46,653 nucleotides of DNA from DATDVC01 sp964601125 (GTDB taxonomy: Bacteria; Patescibacteriota; Minisyncoccia; Phycocordibacterales; WO2-35-19), in NCBI GenBank assembly GCA_964601125.1, contig CAZRKB010000004.1, positions 1-46,653 of the forward strand, written 5' to 3'. The translations under genes were made by a program, and so were the position numbers. How positions within the stretch are numbered: the stretch's first letter is position 1; the number at the start of each line of letters is the position of its first letter. Of the stretch, positions 1 to 7,080 are shown in pieces. The notes beneath the pieces are model-generated. The model saw nothing but the letters and a program-made list of their open reading frames with translations, searched no databases and had not been told where the DNA came from.

Positions 1-98
1 TTAAACCAAAAACTTTTCTCTTCTTTGTTCCTTTTTTCACCTACTCATTATAACCTACCCTTTATTTTTTTCATTTTTCTGATAAATTTGTGTGCATA

Positions 99-174
99 GC
101 GCGGTTAGCTCAGTTGGTAGAGCGCGTCATTGACGTTGACGATGCCGGGGGTTCGAGTCCCTCACCGCGCACCA
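99..174 (+). tRNA. tRNA-Val (anticodon GAC), CCA encoded
   Basis: A full cloverleaf can be drawn. The 7-bp acceptor stem is GCGCGGT with ACCGCGC, the D stem is GCTC/GAGC, the anticodon stem is CGTCA/TGACG with loop TTGACGT (anticodon GAC, valine), and the T stem is GGGGG/CCCTC around TTCGAGT. The 3' CCA is encoded, unlike in the tRNA-Thr of this window. Confidence 0.96.
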
Positions 175-203
175 AAGGTAAAAATCTGAAAATTGCCGAC
201 CAA

Positions 204-247
204 TTGAAATCTATACTTAATTTATGTACTATCCTTCCAGAAAGGAG
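204..247 (+). promoter_or_regulatory. Promoter and ribosome binding site of the 255 gene
   Basis: TTGAAA (204-209) and TACTAT (227-232) are 17 bp apart. The predicted start of transcription is near 239. A clean Shine-Dalgarno AAAGGAG (241-247) follows, 7 nt before the ATG at 255. This fixes the start of the coding region after the tRNA. Confidence 0.6.
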
Positions 248-254
248 TATCTGT

Positions 255-779
255 ATGATGCTCGTGTCATATCACCGACACCTGAACAAGGAGTCAGAAC
301 TGAAACAAATTTACCATGTCTTGGGCGACAGGTCGTTAGAGAAAAACACTCTTGTGCTTTTTGAAAGCAGAGATAGGTTGAAGGGGGGATTGTGGGAGTG
401 GGATATTGATCTGCCGGCTCCGATACCACCTCGATCAATCCACGTTTTCCTGCGAAACAAGGCCGGTGTAACAAAGAATGGGAACAGCTACGCGACTATT
501 ACCTGCTCTCCTGAAGGAAATATGACCGTTGGTCAAAGGTGGGGTTTGGGGAATTGCCTTTATTACATGGAAGGAACCTCCGTAAGGCTGTACAACTTTA
601 GAGAAGGTCTGAAGTGTACAGTGAAAGAGTACCTGGTCAGAAGTTGCGACGAAAATAAAGTTGTCCTCCAGGTAAAGATTACTCGTGATACTCCTGATGA
701 AATAAGAAGAAAGTTCCCTCACTATAAAGGCGCCATTTCACAGGCTTTGGCCGACTTGAAGCTAGTGCTTGCCCAGTGA
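255..779 (+). CDS. Hypothetical protein, 174 aa
   Basis: I do not recognise a family. The reading frame is open further upstream, but that part runs through the tRNA-Val gene, so the start is placed at the ATG preceded by AAAGGAG at 241-247. The protein is soluble-looking with no signal peptide or membrane segment. It has a mixed central region with many aromatic and basic residues (for example GLWEWDIDLPAP and YYMEGTSVRLYNF), and a C-terminal helical stretch. It has its own promoter and terminator, so it is a single-gene unit. In this it resembles the unknown genes at 21310 and 44898, which also have good ribosome binding sites while most housekeeping genes here lack them. Function unknown. 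Confidence 0.75.
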   Translation: MMLVSYHRHLNKESELKQIYHVLGDRSLEKNTLVLFESRDRLKGGLWEWDIDLPAPIPPRSIHVFLRNKAGVTKNGNSYATITCSPEGNMTVGQRWGLGNCLYYMEGTSVRLYNFREGLKCTVKEYLVRSCDENKVVLQVKITRDTPDEIRRKFPHYKGAISQALADLKLVLAQ

Positions 780-815
780 GGTTTCCGGTTTGTACAAGCG
801 GAAGGTGCGAGAATC

Positions 816-850
816 AAACCCCAGGTTTTCTTTTGGAAACCTGGGTTTTG
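816..850 (+). terminator. Rho-independent terminator after the 255 gene
   Basis: AAACCCCAGGTTTTC (816-830) pairs with GAAACCTGGGTTTT (836-849) around a 5-nt loop. The T run is part of the 3' arm. Confidence 0.75.
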
Positions 851-1199
851 CATTTGTGGATAACCGAAAAAACATAAGGACTAAGTGAGGTGTCCTTGAG
901 AGTGATTTTTGAGAGAGGCTTGTCAAGAGCAACTAAAAATCTTTTTATTATCAAATTTTTTATCAATTAAAAAGTCACGGACATTTTTTATTAAGACAAA
1001 AGTATTTTGGTGTTTTAGATTTCATTGACGCGACTTGATGCAAAAAAATAAAATTAATACTAGGTTTGGGGAAACTTAATTCAAAGAGATTTATCGGCGG
1101 TCGAAATATTGCCGAACCCTTGGAATTTATTAGCAGTAATTAGAAGTAATAATAATTAATAGAAGTCAGATTCGTACTCCAAAGGACGTATGGTACGAA
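851..1199 (+). promoter_or_regulatory. Leader region of the TasA-like operon
   Basis: No gene is seen here; the DNA is AT-rich. A possible promoter is TTGACG (1025-1030), 18 bp, TAAAAT (1049-1054), giving a leader of about 140 nt. At 1171-1199 an inverted repeat TTCGTAC/GTACGAA ends one base before the ATG at 1200, and its loop holds the only Shine-Dalgarno-like sequence (AAAGGA, 1181-1186). A further short hairpin CGGC/GCCG lies near 1094-1115. TGTGGATAA near 856 matches a DnaA box in reverse. Confidence 0.45.
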
Positions 1200-2120
1200 A
1201 TGATTTCGCAAAATCAAATGAAAAAAATTTTATTTAGTTCGGGTTTGATCGTCTTCGTGGCCGCTGTTGCAATAAGCGCCACCGGAGCATTCTTCTCTGA
1301 CAGCGAAACTTCAACGGGCAACACCTTCACAGCTGGAGACATTGATTTAAAAATCGACAACGAAAGTTACGTGTTGGATTATAACCTGCCTGAGCCTGTA
1401 GATCCTACTGGTCAGTTTGCGTTCAGTTCACTTACTTCTTGGGAGTTGACTGACTTGGTTGCTGGTACACACAAGTTTTTTGATTTCTACGATTTGAAAC
1501 CAGGAGACAGAGGGGAAGATACTATCTCAGTTCACGTAGGTAGCAATGATGCATACTTATGTGCAGCTGCTAGGTTGACTGTTAATTCAGACGAGACTTG
1601 CACAGAACCAGAGCAGTCTGACGAGAATGGTAATTGTGTTGTTGAAGAAGATGGAGACAGTGGTGATTTGGCTGATTATTTAAATTTCGCTTTCTGGGTT
1701 GATGATGGTGATAATGTGTTTGAAGACGACGAAACAGCTTTTTTGGAAGGTCCTCTAAGTGGTCTTGATGCTCAAGGACAGATCGCTCTTGCTGATACTT
1801 CAGGTAATGCTCCTTTTGGAACAACAGTTGAAGGCGACTCAACTGTGTACATTGGTAAAATATGGTGCTTTGGTGACCTAAATCCAGCCCCAGAGGAACA
1901 AGATGAACTTGGATTAACCGGAGTATTCGGAGATAGAGACAATGGACCTGATACAAGAGGAACTGGTTGGAGTTGCGATGGTGCTGCTGCAATAAATAAT
2001 GTGGCCCAAACCGACAAAGTACAAGGAGATATGCAGTTCTACGCTGTACAAGCTAGGAATAATGAAGGATTCGTCTGCTCACAAGGCTACAATCCTGTAT
2101 GGCCAGAAGTTACGTCTTAA
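1200..2120 (+). CDS. TasA/CalY-like secreted surface protein, paralogue 1
   Basis: Secreted matrix or surface protein of the SipW-dependent class. The N-terminus has a basic start, a hydrophobic stretch, then GAFFSDSETSTGNTFTAG, the typical SipW-cognate signal and first strand of TasA/camelysin proteins. Four conserved cysteines occur in contexts shared by all three paralogues (AYLC, KIWCFG, WSCDG, FVC), suggesting two disulfides. An acidic stretch WVDDGDNVFEDDE could bind calcium. The first in-frame ATG is at 1200; the ATG at 1218 gives MKKILFSSG, exactly like the paralogues at 2138 and 3060, so either may be the true start. It is first in a four-gene operon ending in the dedicated signal peptidase. 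The family assignment is firm; the role in biofilm or surface fibres is inferred from Bacillus TasA. Confidence 0.88.
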   Translation: MISQNQMKKILFSSGLIVFVAAVAISATGAFFSDSETSTGNTFTAGDIDLKIDNESYVLDYNLPEPVDPTGQFAFSSLTSWELTDLVAGTHKFFDFYDLKPGDRGEDTISVHVGSNDAYLCAAARLTVNSDETCTEPEQSDENGNCVVEEDGDSGDLADYLNFAFWVDDGDNVFEDDETAFLEGPLSGLDAQGQIALADTSGNAPFGTTVEGDSTVYIGKIWCFGDLNPAPEEQDELGLTGVFGDRDNGPDTRGTGWSCDGAAAINNVAQTDKVQGDMQFYAVQARNNEGFVCSQGYNPVWPEVTS

Positions 2121-2137
2121 TTAACTAACCATACGGC

Positions 2138-3013
2138 ATGAAAAAGATATTACTCAGTATGAGCTCGATTCTCTTTGCGGGGGCAATCCTCGCGGGGGGA
2201 ACTGGAGCATTTATGGGAGACAGCGAAATCTCCACGGGTAATACATTTGCGACCGGTGTAATTGATCTAAAAATTGACAACGAAAGTTATGTCACAAACA
2301 ACGAAGGAAAGCTGGTTTTTAGCCCGAGTAATTCTTGGAAAGCTAAAAATTTAGCTGGGGAGTTGTTCTTTGATTTTGACGATTTGAAGCCAGGGGACGT
2401 CGGCGAAGACACCATAAGCCTGCACACTAACAAAGAGAAAGCCTGGAGTTGCATGAAAGTAAGTTTGATAGAGACTGATGGAGAGCTTCAGGAAGGTTTG
2501 TACTTCGCTTTTTGGGCTGACGATGGCGACAACGTATTCGAGACAGACGAAAAAATCTTTAAGAAGGGAAGCGCTGAGGAAATCTTTGACGGAGAGTGGT
2601 GGACACTCTCCGATTCAGAGAGCAACATTTGGCAAAAAGAGGGTTGGAATTATTCCCATAAGTACGAACAAAAGTGGAACAAAAGCAAAGCGTGTCAGCC
2701 CCTAGGAGAAAAGTCAGTAAAATACATTGGCAAAATCTGGTGTTTTGGAGAAATGCTAGAAAGCCCTCTATCTCAAGATGGCAAGGGAAAGATCGGTTCA
2801 AATGGGCCTTTAACTAGAGGCACCGGATGGCAATGCGAAGGAGAGGCGGTGGGTAATAAATATCAAACTGATAGCATTAGCCTGGATGTAAGCTTCCTCG
2901 CCACCATGTACAAGAACAACGAAGAGTTTGTTTGTGATCAAAATTATTCAAATAGTCCAAAAACGAAAATTGTAAAAAAGTTCAAGTTCCCCTTTTGGAA
3001 GTTTTGGAACTAA
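2138..3013 (+). CDS. TasA/CalY-like secreted surface protein, paralogue 2
   Basis: Second tandem copy, 291 aa. It has the same signal (MKKILLSMSSILFAGAILAG, then GAFMGDSEISTGNTFATG) and the same landmarks: FDFDDLKPGDVGEDTIS, FWADDGDNVFETDE, YIGKIWCFGE, RGTGWQCEG and a late FVC. It differs in a longer middle region with an extra cysteine (KSKACQP) and a basic C-terminus with Phe and Trp (KKFKFPFWKFWN) that could be a membrane or wall contact. It begins 17 nt after paralogue 1 without an evident Shine-Dalgarno, so translation may be coupled. It is probably a minor subunit or anchor of the same polymer, but nothing in the sequence proves this. Confidence 0.87.
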   Translation: MKKILLSMSSILFAGAILAGGTGAFMGDSEISTGNTFATGVIDLKIDNESYVTNNEGKLVFSPSNSWKAKNLAGELFFDFDDLKPGDVGEDTISLHTNKEKAWSCMKVSLIETDGELQEGLYFAFWADDGDNVFETDEKIFKKGSAEEIFDGEWWTLSDSESNIWQKEGWNYSHKYEQKWNKSKACQPLGEKSVKYIGKIWCFGEMLESPLSQDGKGKIGSNGPLTRGTGWQCEGEAVGNKYQTDSISLDVSFLATMYKNNEEFVCDQNYSNSPKTKIVKKFKFPFWKFWN

Positions 3014-3059
3014 TTATCCCGTAAAATAATTTAACAAATTCTCACGGGACAATAAAAAA

Positions 3060-4436
3060 ATGAAAAAAATATTATTCAGTTCAGGAATTGTGATGTTTAT
3101 GGCGGGGAGTCTCGCCCTTGGGGGGACAGGGGCATTCTTCTCCGACATAGAAGCTTCTTTGGGTAACACCTTTGCTGCTGGCTCGATCGATCTCAAGATA
3201 GATAATACGAGCTACTACAATGGAGTATTCAATCAGGATACTTCTTGGGAGCTTAGGGATCTGACAGTCGAAAAATTCTTTAACTTTCTCGATCTGAAGC
3301 CAGGAGATTTCGGTGAAGATACCATATCTATCCACGTAGACACAAATGATGCATATATCTGCGCTGATGTAACTTTAACTTCAAATGATGACAATGGCTT
3401 TACTGAACCCGAATCTTTGGTTGACCAAACTGATGGAGTGGGTGAGGGGGAGCTAGCTCAAAATGTAAACTTTATTTGGTGGGCTGACGATGGCGATAAT
3501 GTGCTCGAGGTGGGCGAAGAGGTAATATCGCAAGGGCCGATCGGCAACTTAACTCTGGGAGAGCCCATAAAGGTAGCTTTGGCTGATTCTGAGACAAACA
3601 TCTGGAACAATGAGCCAGGACCAGTACCAGGCGAAGAAACGGTGTATATAGGCAAGGCTTGGTGTTTTGGTACTTTGTCAGTACAGCCAGAAGTCCAAGA
3701 TGGAGAGGGCCAGGTGGGTACACCCGGCACAGAAGGTTCGAATGGTCCTGATCAAAGAAATGCTGGTTTTATTTGCGATGGCTCACTCCTTGGAAACGAA
3801 ACTCAAACTGACAGCTTAACTGCAGATGTTACTTTCTCAGCGATCCAGGCTCGACATAATCCTGATTTTGTTTGCAAAGTGCCCGAGACATTTGGCAGTT
3901 GTGAAAATCCACAGCTTGCATTTGCTGACAGCATTGTCTCGGTCAGTCAAGGTGTTCGCAAAGATGGGACTAACATAAATCTAGACCGAACAGATCCTAC
4001 AAAGGCATTGGGGGCGCCACAAAGCGCAGGCAACCCATTTGATAGTCCGGTGCCAACAGGAGAATTCTTTAGTTTAGGCTTTGATGAGGGGACTGATGGT
4101 ACAGGAGCAGAAGGTGGTTGGATCGTTGTAGGGTTTGAAGATAACGTTATCGTTGATGGTCCTGGCAACGATCTCAGGATTTGGGAAGTTACAGGTGGTA
4201 ATAGTTATCCAGTAGAAAAAGTAAAGATAGAAGTAAGTCAGGATGGCTCGACATGGTTCCCTGTCGTCTCAAGCGTTGATCGAGATGCAGAAGCAGATCT
4301 AGCCGATTCCGGTCTTGCTTGGGCAAAATATGTTCGCATAACTGATGTCTCAAACAGGGCTGAGTTCGAAGATGCTGCTGATGGCTACGACTTAGACGCT
4401 TTCAGTGCCCTAAACTGTGGAGTCAGAGAAAATTAA
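3060..4436 (+). CDS. TasA/CalY-like protein with C-terminal jelly-roll-like domain, paralogue 3
   Basis: Third and longest copy, 458 aa. Residues 1 to about 280 follow the TasA-like pattern (GAFFSDIEASLGNTFAAG, FLDLKPGDFGEDTIS, WWADDGDNVLEVGEE, YIGKAWCFG, FICDG, FVC). From about residue 285 a further domain begins after a cysteine (FGSCENPQ): ALGAPQSAGNPF, FFSLGFDEG, WIVVGFEDNVIVDGPGNDL, VEKVKIEVSQDGSTWFPV, then YVRITDVS. This is the pattern of discoidin-like (F5/8 type C-like) domains of secreted proteins that bind carbohydrate. It probably caps or anchors the fibre or binds glycans; this is inference. The gene ends 3 nt before the signal peptidase gene. Confidence 0.85.
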   Translation: MKKILFSSGIVMFMAGSLALGGTGAFFSDIEASLGNTFAAGSIDLKIDNTSYYNGVFNQDTSWELRDLTVEKFFNFLDLKPGDFGEDTISIHVDTNDAYICADVTLTSNDDNGFTEPESLVDQTDGVGEGELAQNVNFIWWADDGDNVLEVGEEVISQGPIGNLTLGEPIKVALADSETNIWNNEPGPVPGEETVYIGKAWCFGTLSVQPEVQDGEGQVGTPGTEGSNGPDQRNAGFICDGSLLGNETQTDSLTADVTFSAIQARHNPDFVCKVPETFGSCENPQLAFADSIVSVSQGVRKDGTNINLDRTDPTKALGAPQSAGNPFDSPVPTGEFFSLGFDEGTDGTGAEGGWIVVGFEDNVIVDGPGNDLRIWEVTGGNSYPVEKVKIEVSQDGSTWFPVVSSVDRDAEADLADSGLAWAKYVRITDVSNRAEFEDAADGYDLDAFSALNCGVREN

Positions 4437-4439
4437 AAA

Positions 4440-5603
4440 ATGAAAAATCTCCTAAAAGTTCCATATTATGCACTTGTCGGTCTCGTATTTATGACTGGCT
4501 TGCTTCTCTTGGCGACACTGGCTCCGATACCTGGTAACTTTTCGGTTAAAATCGTCAAATCTGGTTCTATGGAGCCAACGATAAAAACTGGGGGCATAGT
4601 AGTCATAAGACCGACAAGTCAGTATGGGGTGGGAGACGTGATAACTTTCGGCAAAGATACCAAAACTCAAATACCAACGACTCATAGGATAGTAGAAGAA
4701 AAAATAGAAAACGGACAAACACTTTTCACTACCAAAGGAGACGCTAATGATTCTGTTGATCCGGCTCCTATAAAAAAATCAGACATAAGAGGCAGGGTAC
4801 TATTCACCCTGCCCTATGTTGGTTTTATATTGGACTTTGCTAAAAAGCCACTTGGCTTTGTCCTGATTGTGGGTATACCCGCACTTCTCGTTATCATAGA
4901 CGAAATCGGTAACATATGGAGAGAATTTAGGAAGTTAAGACCAAAAAAACAAACAGGAGGAAGTGGTAATAGCGGAGCCAAAAGTGATTCGATCGCTTTA
5001 CGTAAAGACGAGAGTTTTAGATCAAATAATGTACTTGATTTGAGAATAAGGCATGGAATTATGCCTCAAAAACGCTATGCGGCTCAAATACTGGCCTTGA
5101 TCGCGATTCTTGGCGGTCTTTTGAGTATTTCGTCAGTAGGTTCGACATTTTCTTACTATCGACAAGACGAGGTCTCAAAATCTAATATGTTGCAGGCCAG
5201 CGCGGTTTATCCGGGGGATGAAATTGAAAGTTTAGTGTTTGAAATAAAAAGCGAAGATACAGTTGCACCGAAAGAGGTGACCATAACAGAAGTATTAGAT
5301 GAAACTAGCACTCCAACAGACCCAGTAGTTGAAGAGGATGTGATTGAGGGGGAAATAACTCCTCCTGACCTCCTCTTACAAGCCGACTCCGCTGGAGCTT
5401 CGCCGGACAAGCAAGAGGGGGGACCAGAAGCTGATTTCTCACAAAGCTCTAGCGAACCCGAGGAAGAAGAAAAACAAGAGCAAGAGGATGTAGAAAAGAC
5501 TGAAGTGGTGGAGAAAGAAAACATAGAGAGCGAGCAAGCAGAAACTAAAGAGGTTCAAGAGCCCGCCCCAGAGCCACCAGTCACAGAAGAAACTTCTTCA
5601 TAA
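4440..5603 (+). CDS. sipW: SipW-type signal peptidase I fused to a substrate-like C-terminal segment
   Basis: Membrane serine protease that removes the signal peptides of TasA-like proteins. TM helix at residues 9-28; nucleophile Ser43 in SGSMEPT; His82 in THRIVEE in place of the usual lysine, as in the ER-type/SipW family; TKGDAND box at 98-104; second TM around 129-153. After a linker, residues 209-256 carry a third hydrophobic stretch followed by GSTFSYYRQDEVSKSN, which copies the GAFFSDSETSTGN region of its own substrates. Residues 260-387 are acidic and rich in Glu, Pro and Ser. Bacillus SipW is about 190 aa, so nearly half of this protein is additional. The ADSAGASPDK stretch (near 5390) may come from a genomic repeat. 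Last gene of the operon, followed by a terminator. Confidence 0.9.
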   Translation: MKNLLKVPYYALVGLVFMTGLLLLATLAPIPGNFSVKIVKSGSMEPTIKTGGIVVIRPTSQYGVGDVITFGKDTKTQIPTTHRIVEEKIENGQTLFTTKGDANDSVDPAPIKKSDIRGRVLFTLPYVGFILDFAKKPLGFVLIVGIPALLVIIDEIGNIWREFRKLRPKKQTGGSGNSGAKSDSIALRKDESFRSNNVLDLRIRHGIMPQKRYAAQILALIAILGGLLSISSVGSTFSYYRQDEVSKSNMLQASAVYPGDEIESLVFEIKSEDTVAPKEVTITEVLDETSTPTDPVVEEDVIEGEITPPDLLLQADSAGASPDKQEGGPEADFSQSSSEPEEEEKQEQEDVEKTEVVEKENIESEQAETKEVQEPAPEPPVTEETSS

Positions 5604-5626
5604 AATCCTTCTAATCTTCTAATTAA

Positions 5627-5660
5627 CAAAAAATCTGACCGCTGGCCAGATTTTTTGTTT
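5627..5660 (+). terminator. Terminator of the TasA/SipW operon
   Basis: CAAAAAATCTG (5627-5637) pairs with CAGATTTTTTG (5647-5657) around a 9-nt loop, with T residues in the 3' arm and beyond. Confidence 0.8.
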
Positions 5661-5663
5661 AAG

Positions 5664-5691
5664 TTGACTATTTATCATTCTCATGTATTAT
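5664..5691 (+). promoter_or_regulatory. Promoter, TTGACT-16-TATTAT
   Basis: TTGACT at 5664-5669 and TATTAT at 5686-5691, 16 bp apart. Transcription would begin near 5698 and run through the structured region into the acetyltransferase gene. Confidence 0.6.
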
Positions 5692-5697
5692 GAAAAT

Positions 5698-5897
5698 GTC
5701 ATGGAAAATACATGCGCACAACTGAATAAGGGAAACAGCAACCCTAACGGGCTTAGCCATTTTGGTATGCTTAATGTTGCTGATATTACATTCGCTTCTG
5801 AATATTCAGGAGACTTGCGCTGTGTTTTAAGTATTTAAAATCTCAAAAAATTTAAGAACTTAAAACGCCGCGCACAGCGGCGTTTTAAGTTCTTTGA
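5698..5897 (+). ncRNA. Candidate structured RNA (6S-like rod or attenuator leader)
   Basis: Nested complementary segments make a rod with internal loops: 5706-5711/5831-5836, 5714-5717/5817-5820, 5723-5728/5803-5808 and 5736-5742/5776-5782. There is a lopsided central bubble (7 nt against 20 nt) and a small apical CCC-TAAC-GGG hairpin. A perfect 18-bp hairpin (5854-5871/5877-5894) with a GC-rich inner half and a T-rich 3' arm ends the region, 26 nt before the acetyltransferase start. It is either a free RNA of the 6S architecture or a leader that controls the next gene by attenuation. No Rfam family could be assigned by eye. Confidence 0.5.
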
Positions 5898-5920
5898 TAT
5901 TAAAAAAGGAGAATTCGACC

Positions 5921-6508
5921 TTGGAACAAGCAAAAGTTGTGTTTATATCGGGCACAAAAACAAACCTTCGACCATTCACAAAAGATGATATACCTACAGT
6001 TACTCGCTGGATCAATGATCCTGAAGTACGGGAGTTTGTCTCTTCTGTGATGCCCCACACAGAAAAGCAGGAGGAGAGTTGGTACGAGAAGATTGGCACC
6101 AACGACAAAGATGTTGTCCTGTGTATCGAAACAAAGGATGGTAAGCCGATCGGTATTATGGGGATACACGCAATCAATTGGGTTCATCGATACTGCACAA
6201 CCGGAGCCCTGATAGGAGAAAAAGATTACTGGGGGAAAGGGTACGGTGGGGACGCTAAAATGCATCTTCTTGAGTATGTTTTCAACACCCTCAATCTGCA
6301 CAGGGTAAATTCTGGTGTTATTGAATTTAACCAACGCAGTTTGAATTATAGTTTACGCTGCGGTTATAAGATCGAGGGAAAAAAGAGGGAATTTATCTTC
6401 CGGAGAGGCAAATACTGGGATTTAATTGAACTTGGACTTCTCTATGAAGACTGGTTGCCTGCTTGGAAAGAATTCAATAGAAAAACGAAAGGGGAAGAAT
6501 GTGAGTAA
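5921..6508 (+). CDS. GNAT-family N-acetyltransferase (RimJ/RimL/SpeG-like)
   Basis: Transfers an acetyl group from acetyl-CoA to an amine, either a protein N-terminus or a small molecule; the substrate cannot be told. Features are LRPFTKDDIPTVTRWINDPEV at the N-terminus (typical Acetyltransf_3 family), the acetyl-CoA binding loop GEKDYWGKGYGGDA, and the C-terminal NLHRVNSGVIEFNQRSLNYS followed by CGYKIEGKKRE. The start is a TTG at 5921, chosen because AAAAAGGAG (5902-5910) lies 10 nt upstream; the frame is open to 5894, but that start would lie inside the terminator-like hairpin. The protein is 195 aa, full length for the family. It may be controlled by the leader RNA in front of it. Confidence 0.85.
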   Translation: MEQAKVVFISGTKTNLRPFTKDDIPTVTRWINDPEVREFVSSVMPHTEKQEESWYEKIGTNDKDVVLCIETKDGKPIGIMGIHAINWVHRYCTTGALIGEKDYWGKGYGGDAKMHLLEYVFNTLNLHRVNSGVIEFNQRSLNYSLRCGYKIEGKKREFIFRRGKYWDLIELGLLYEDWLPAWKEFNRKTKGEECE

Positions 6509-6545
6509 AAGCGACAAGTAGAATATTTCTCAAAGCACTACCCCA

Positions 6546-6586
6546 GAATCCCATTTGTCTTTACCAAAGATATATGGGATTTTGTT
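6546..6586 (+). terminator. Terminator after the acetyltransferase gene
   Basis: GAATCCCAT (6546-6554) pairs with ATGGGATTTTG (6574-6584); T-rich tail TTTTGTTTATT. Confidence 0.6.
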
Positions 6587-6589
6587 TAT

Positions 6590-6617
6590 TTGACATTTGT
6601 CATCTTAGGGCTAGAAT
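6590..6617 (+). promoter_or_regulatory. Promoter, TTGACA-16-TAGAAT
   Basis: Near-consensus sigma-70 promoter: TTGACA 6590-6595, TAGAAT 6612-6617. No open reading frame follows; the transcript would be the hairpin RNA at 6624. Confidence 0.7.
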
Positions 6618-6623
6618 GCGGGC

Positions 6624-6717
6624 AGAAGAAAAACCCAGAATGGGTGCCAGATCCTCCCGTCGAGACGCAAGTCTTTTTACGGGATTTCCCCGATCCGGCA
6701 CCCATTCTGGGTTTTTT
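6624..6717 (+). ncRNA. Candidate small RNA, one long hairpin with GNRA loop
   Basis: A perfect 20-bp stem (6629-6648 with 6697-6716) ends in a T run that can act as terminator. Inside it lie a second stem TCCCGT/ACGGGA (6655-6660/6679-6684) and a third AGAC/GTCT closed by a GCAA tetraloop (6663-6674). The whole is about 95 nt and starts at a strong promoter. The single capped rod recalls small SRP RNA in outline, but the conserved SRP motifs (GGAA loop, AGCAGCC strand) are absent. Family unknown. Confidence 0.55.
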
Positions 6718-6816
6718 GACACTCTTAGGAGAATACCAGTAGATCAGTAGATTTAATTGGGAATTGTTAAAAACATTTTAACAAAAACTTAAACCAAAGC
6801 AATCCACAGTTTTAAA

Positions 6817-6844
6817 TTGACAGTCTTTGTCCATTTTCTAAAAT
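6817..6844 (+). promoter_or_regulatory. Promoter, TTGACA-16-TAAAAT
   Basis: TTGACA 6817-6822 and TAAAAT 6839-6844, 16 bp apart. Predicted transcription start near 6851. Confidence 0.65.
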
Positions 6845-6850
6845 TCCACT

Positions 6851-7000
6851 TATTGATAGTGTGAGTTTTTTGCTTAGGGGAAAAGCAAAAATCTTAGATT
6901 TTAGGAGAAATGTTTCCCCAACTTTTCCTACAAAATAATAATTTGCCAAACAAAAGAGCCGCCAAAGGTACTTAGCCTGGGGTGGCTTTTTTGTTTGGTC
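6851..7000 (+). ncRNA. Candidate RNA with H-type pseudoknot and terminator
   Basis: Stem 1 is TTTTTGCTT (6867-6875) with AAGCAAAAA (6883-6891). Its 7-nt loop contains GGGGAA (6877-6882), which can pair with TTCCCC (6914-6919). This is a classic H-type pseudoknot with a 1-nt first loop, no middle loop and a 22-nt A-rich third loop. An 18-bp terminator stem (6946-6963 with 6981-6998, two G-U pairs, T-rich 3' arm) follows. The secreted-protein gene starts 80 nt later, so it may be a free RNA or a leader that terminates conditionally (riboswitch-like). No known class was recognised. Confidence 0.5.
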
Positions 7001-7080
7001 GATAAATCTCGGCCTCTCGAAGCGATATGCATACGTGAGGCGGGGAGAAAATATTTATAAGAATTAAGAATGAAAATAAA

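Noticed and set aside
90..254. Upstream extension of the 255 gene
   Set aside because: The frame runs straight through the tRNA-Val gene; AAAGGAG at 241-247 supports the later ATG.
5696..5725. Possible 9-codon leader peptide starting ATGTCATGG
   Set aside because: It begins at the predicted transcription start, has no ribosome binding site, and overlaps conserved-looking stem positions.
6624..6717. Identification of the hairpin RNA as 4.5S/SRP RNA
   Set aside because: A single capped rod fits in outline, but the GGAA loop and the AGCAGCC strand of SRP domain IV are missing.
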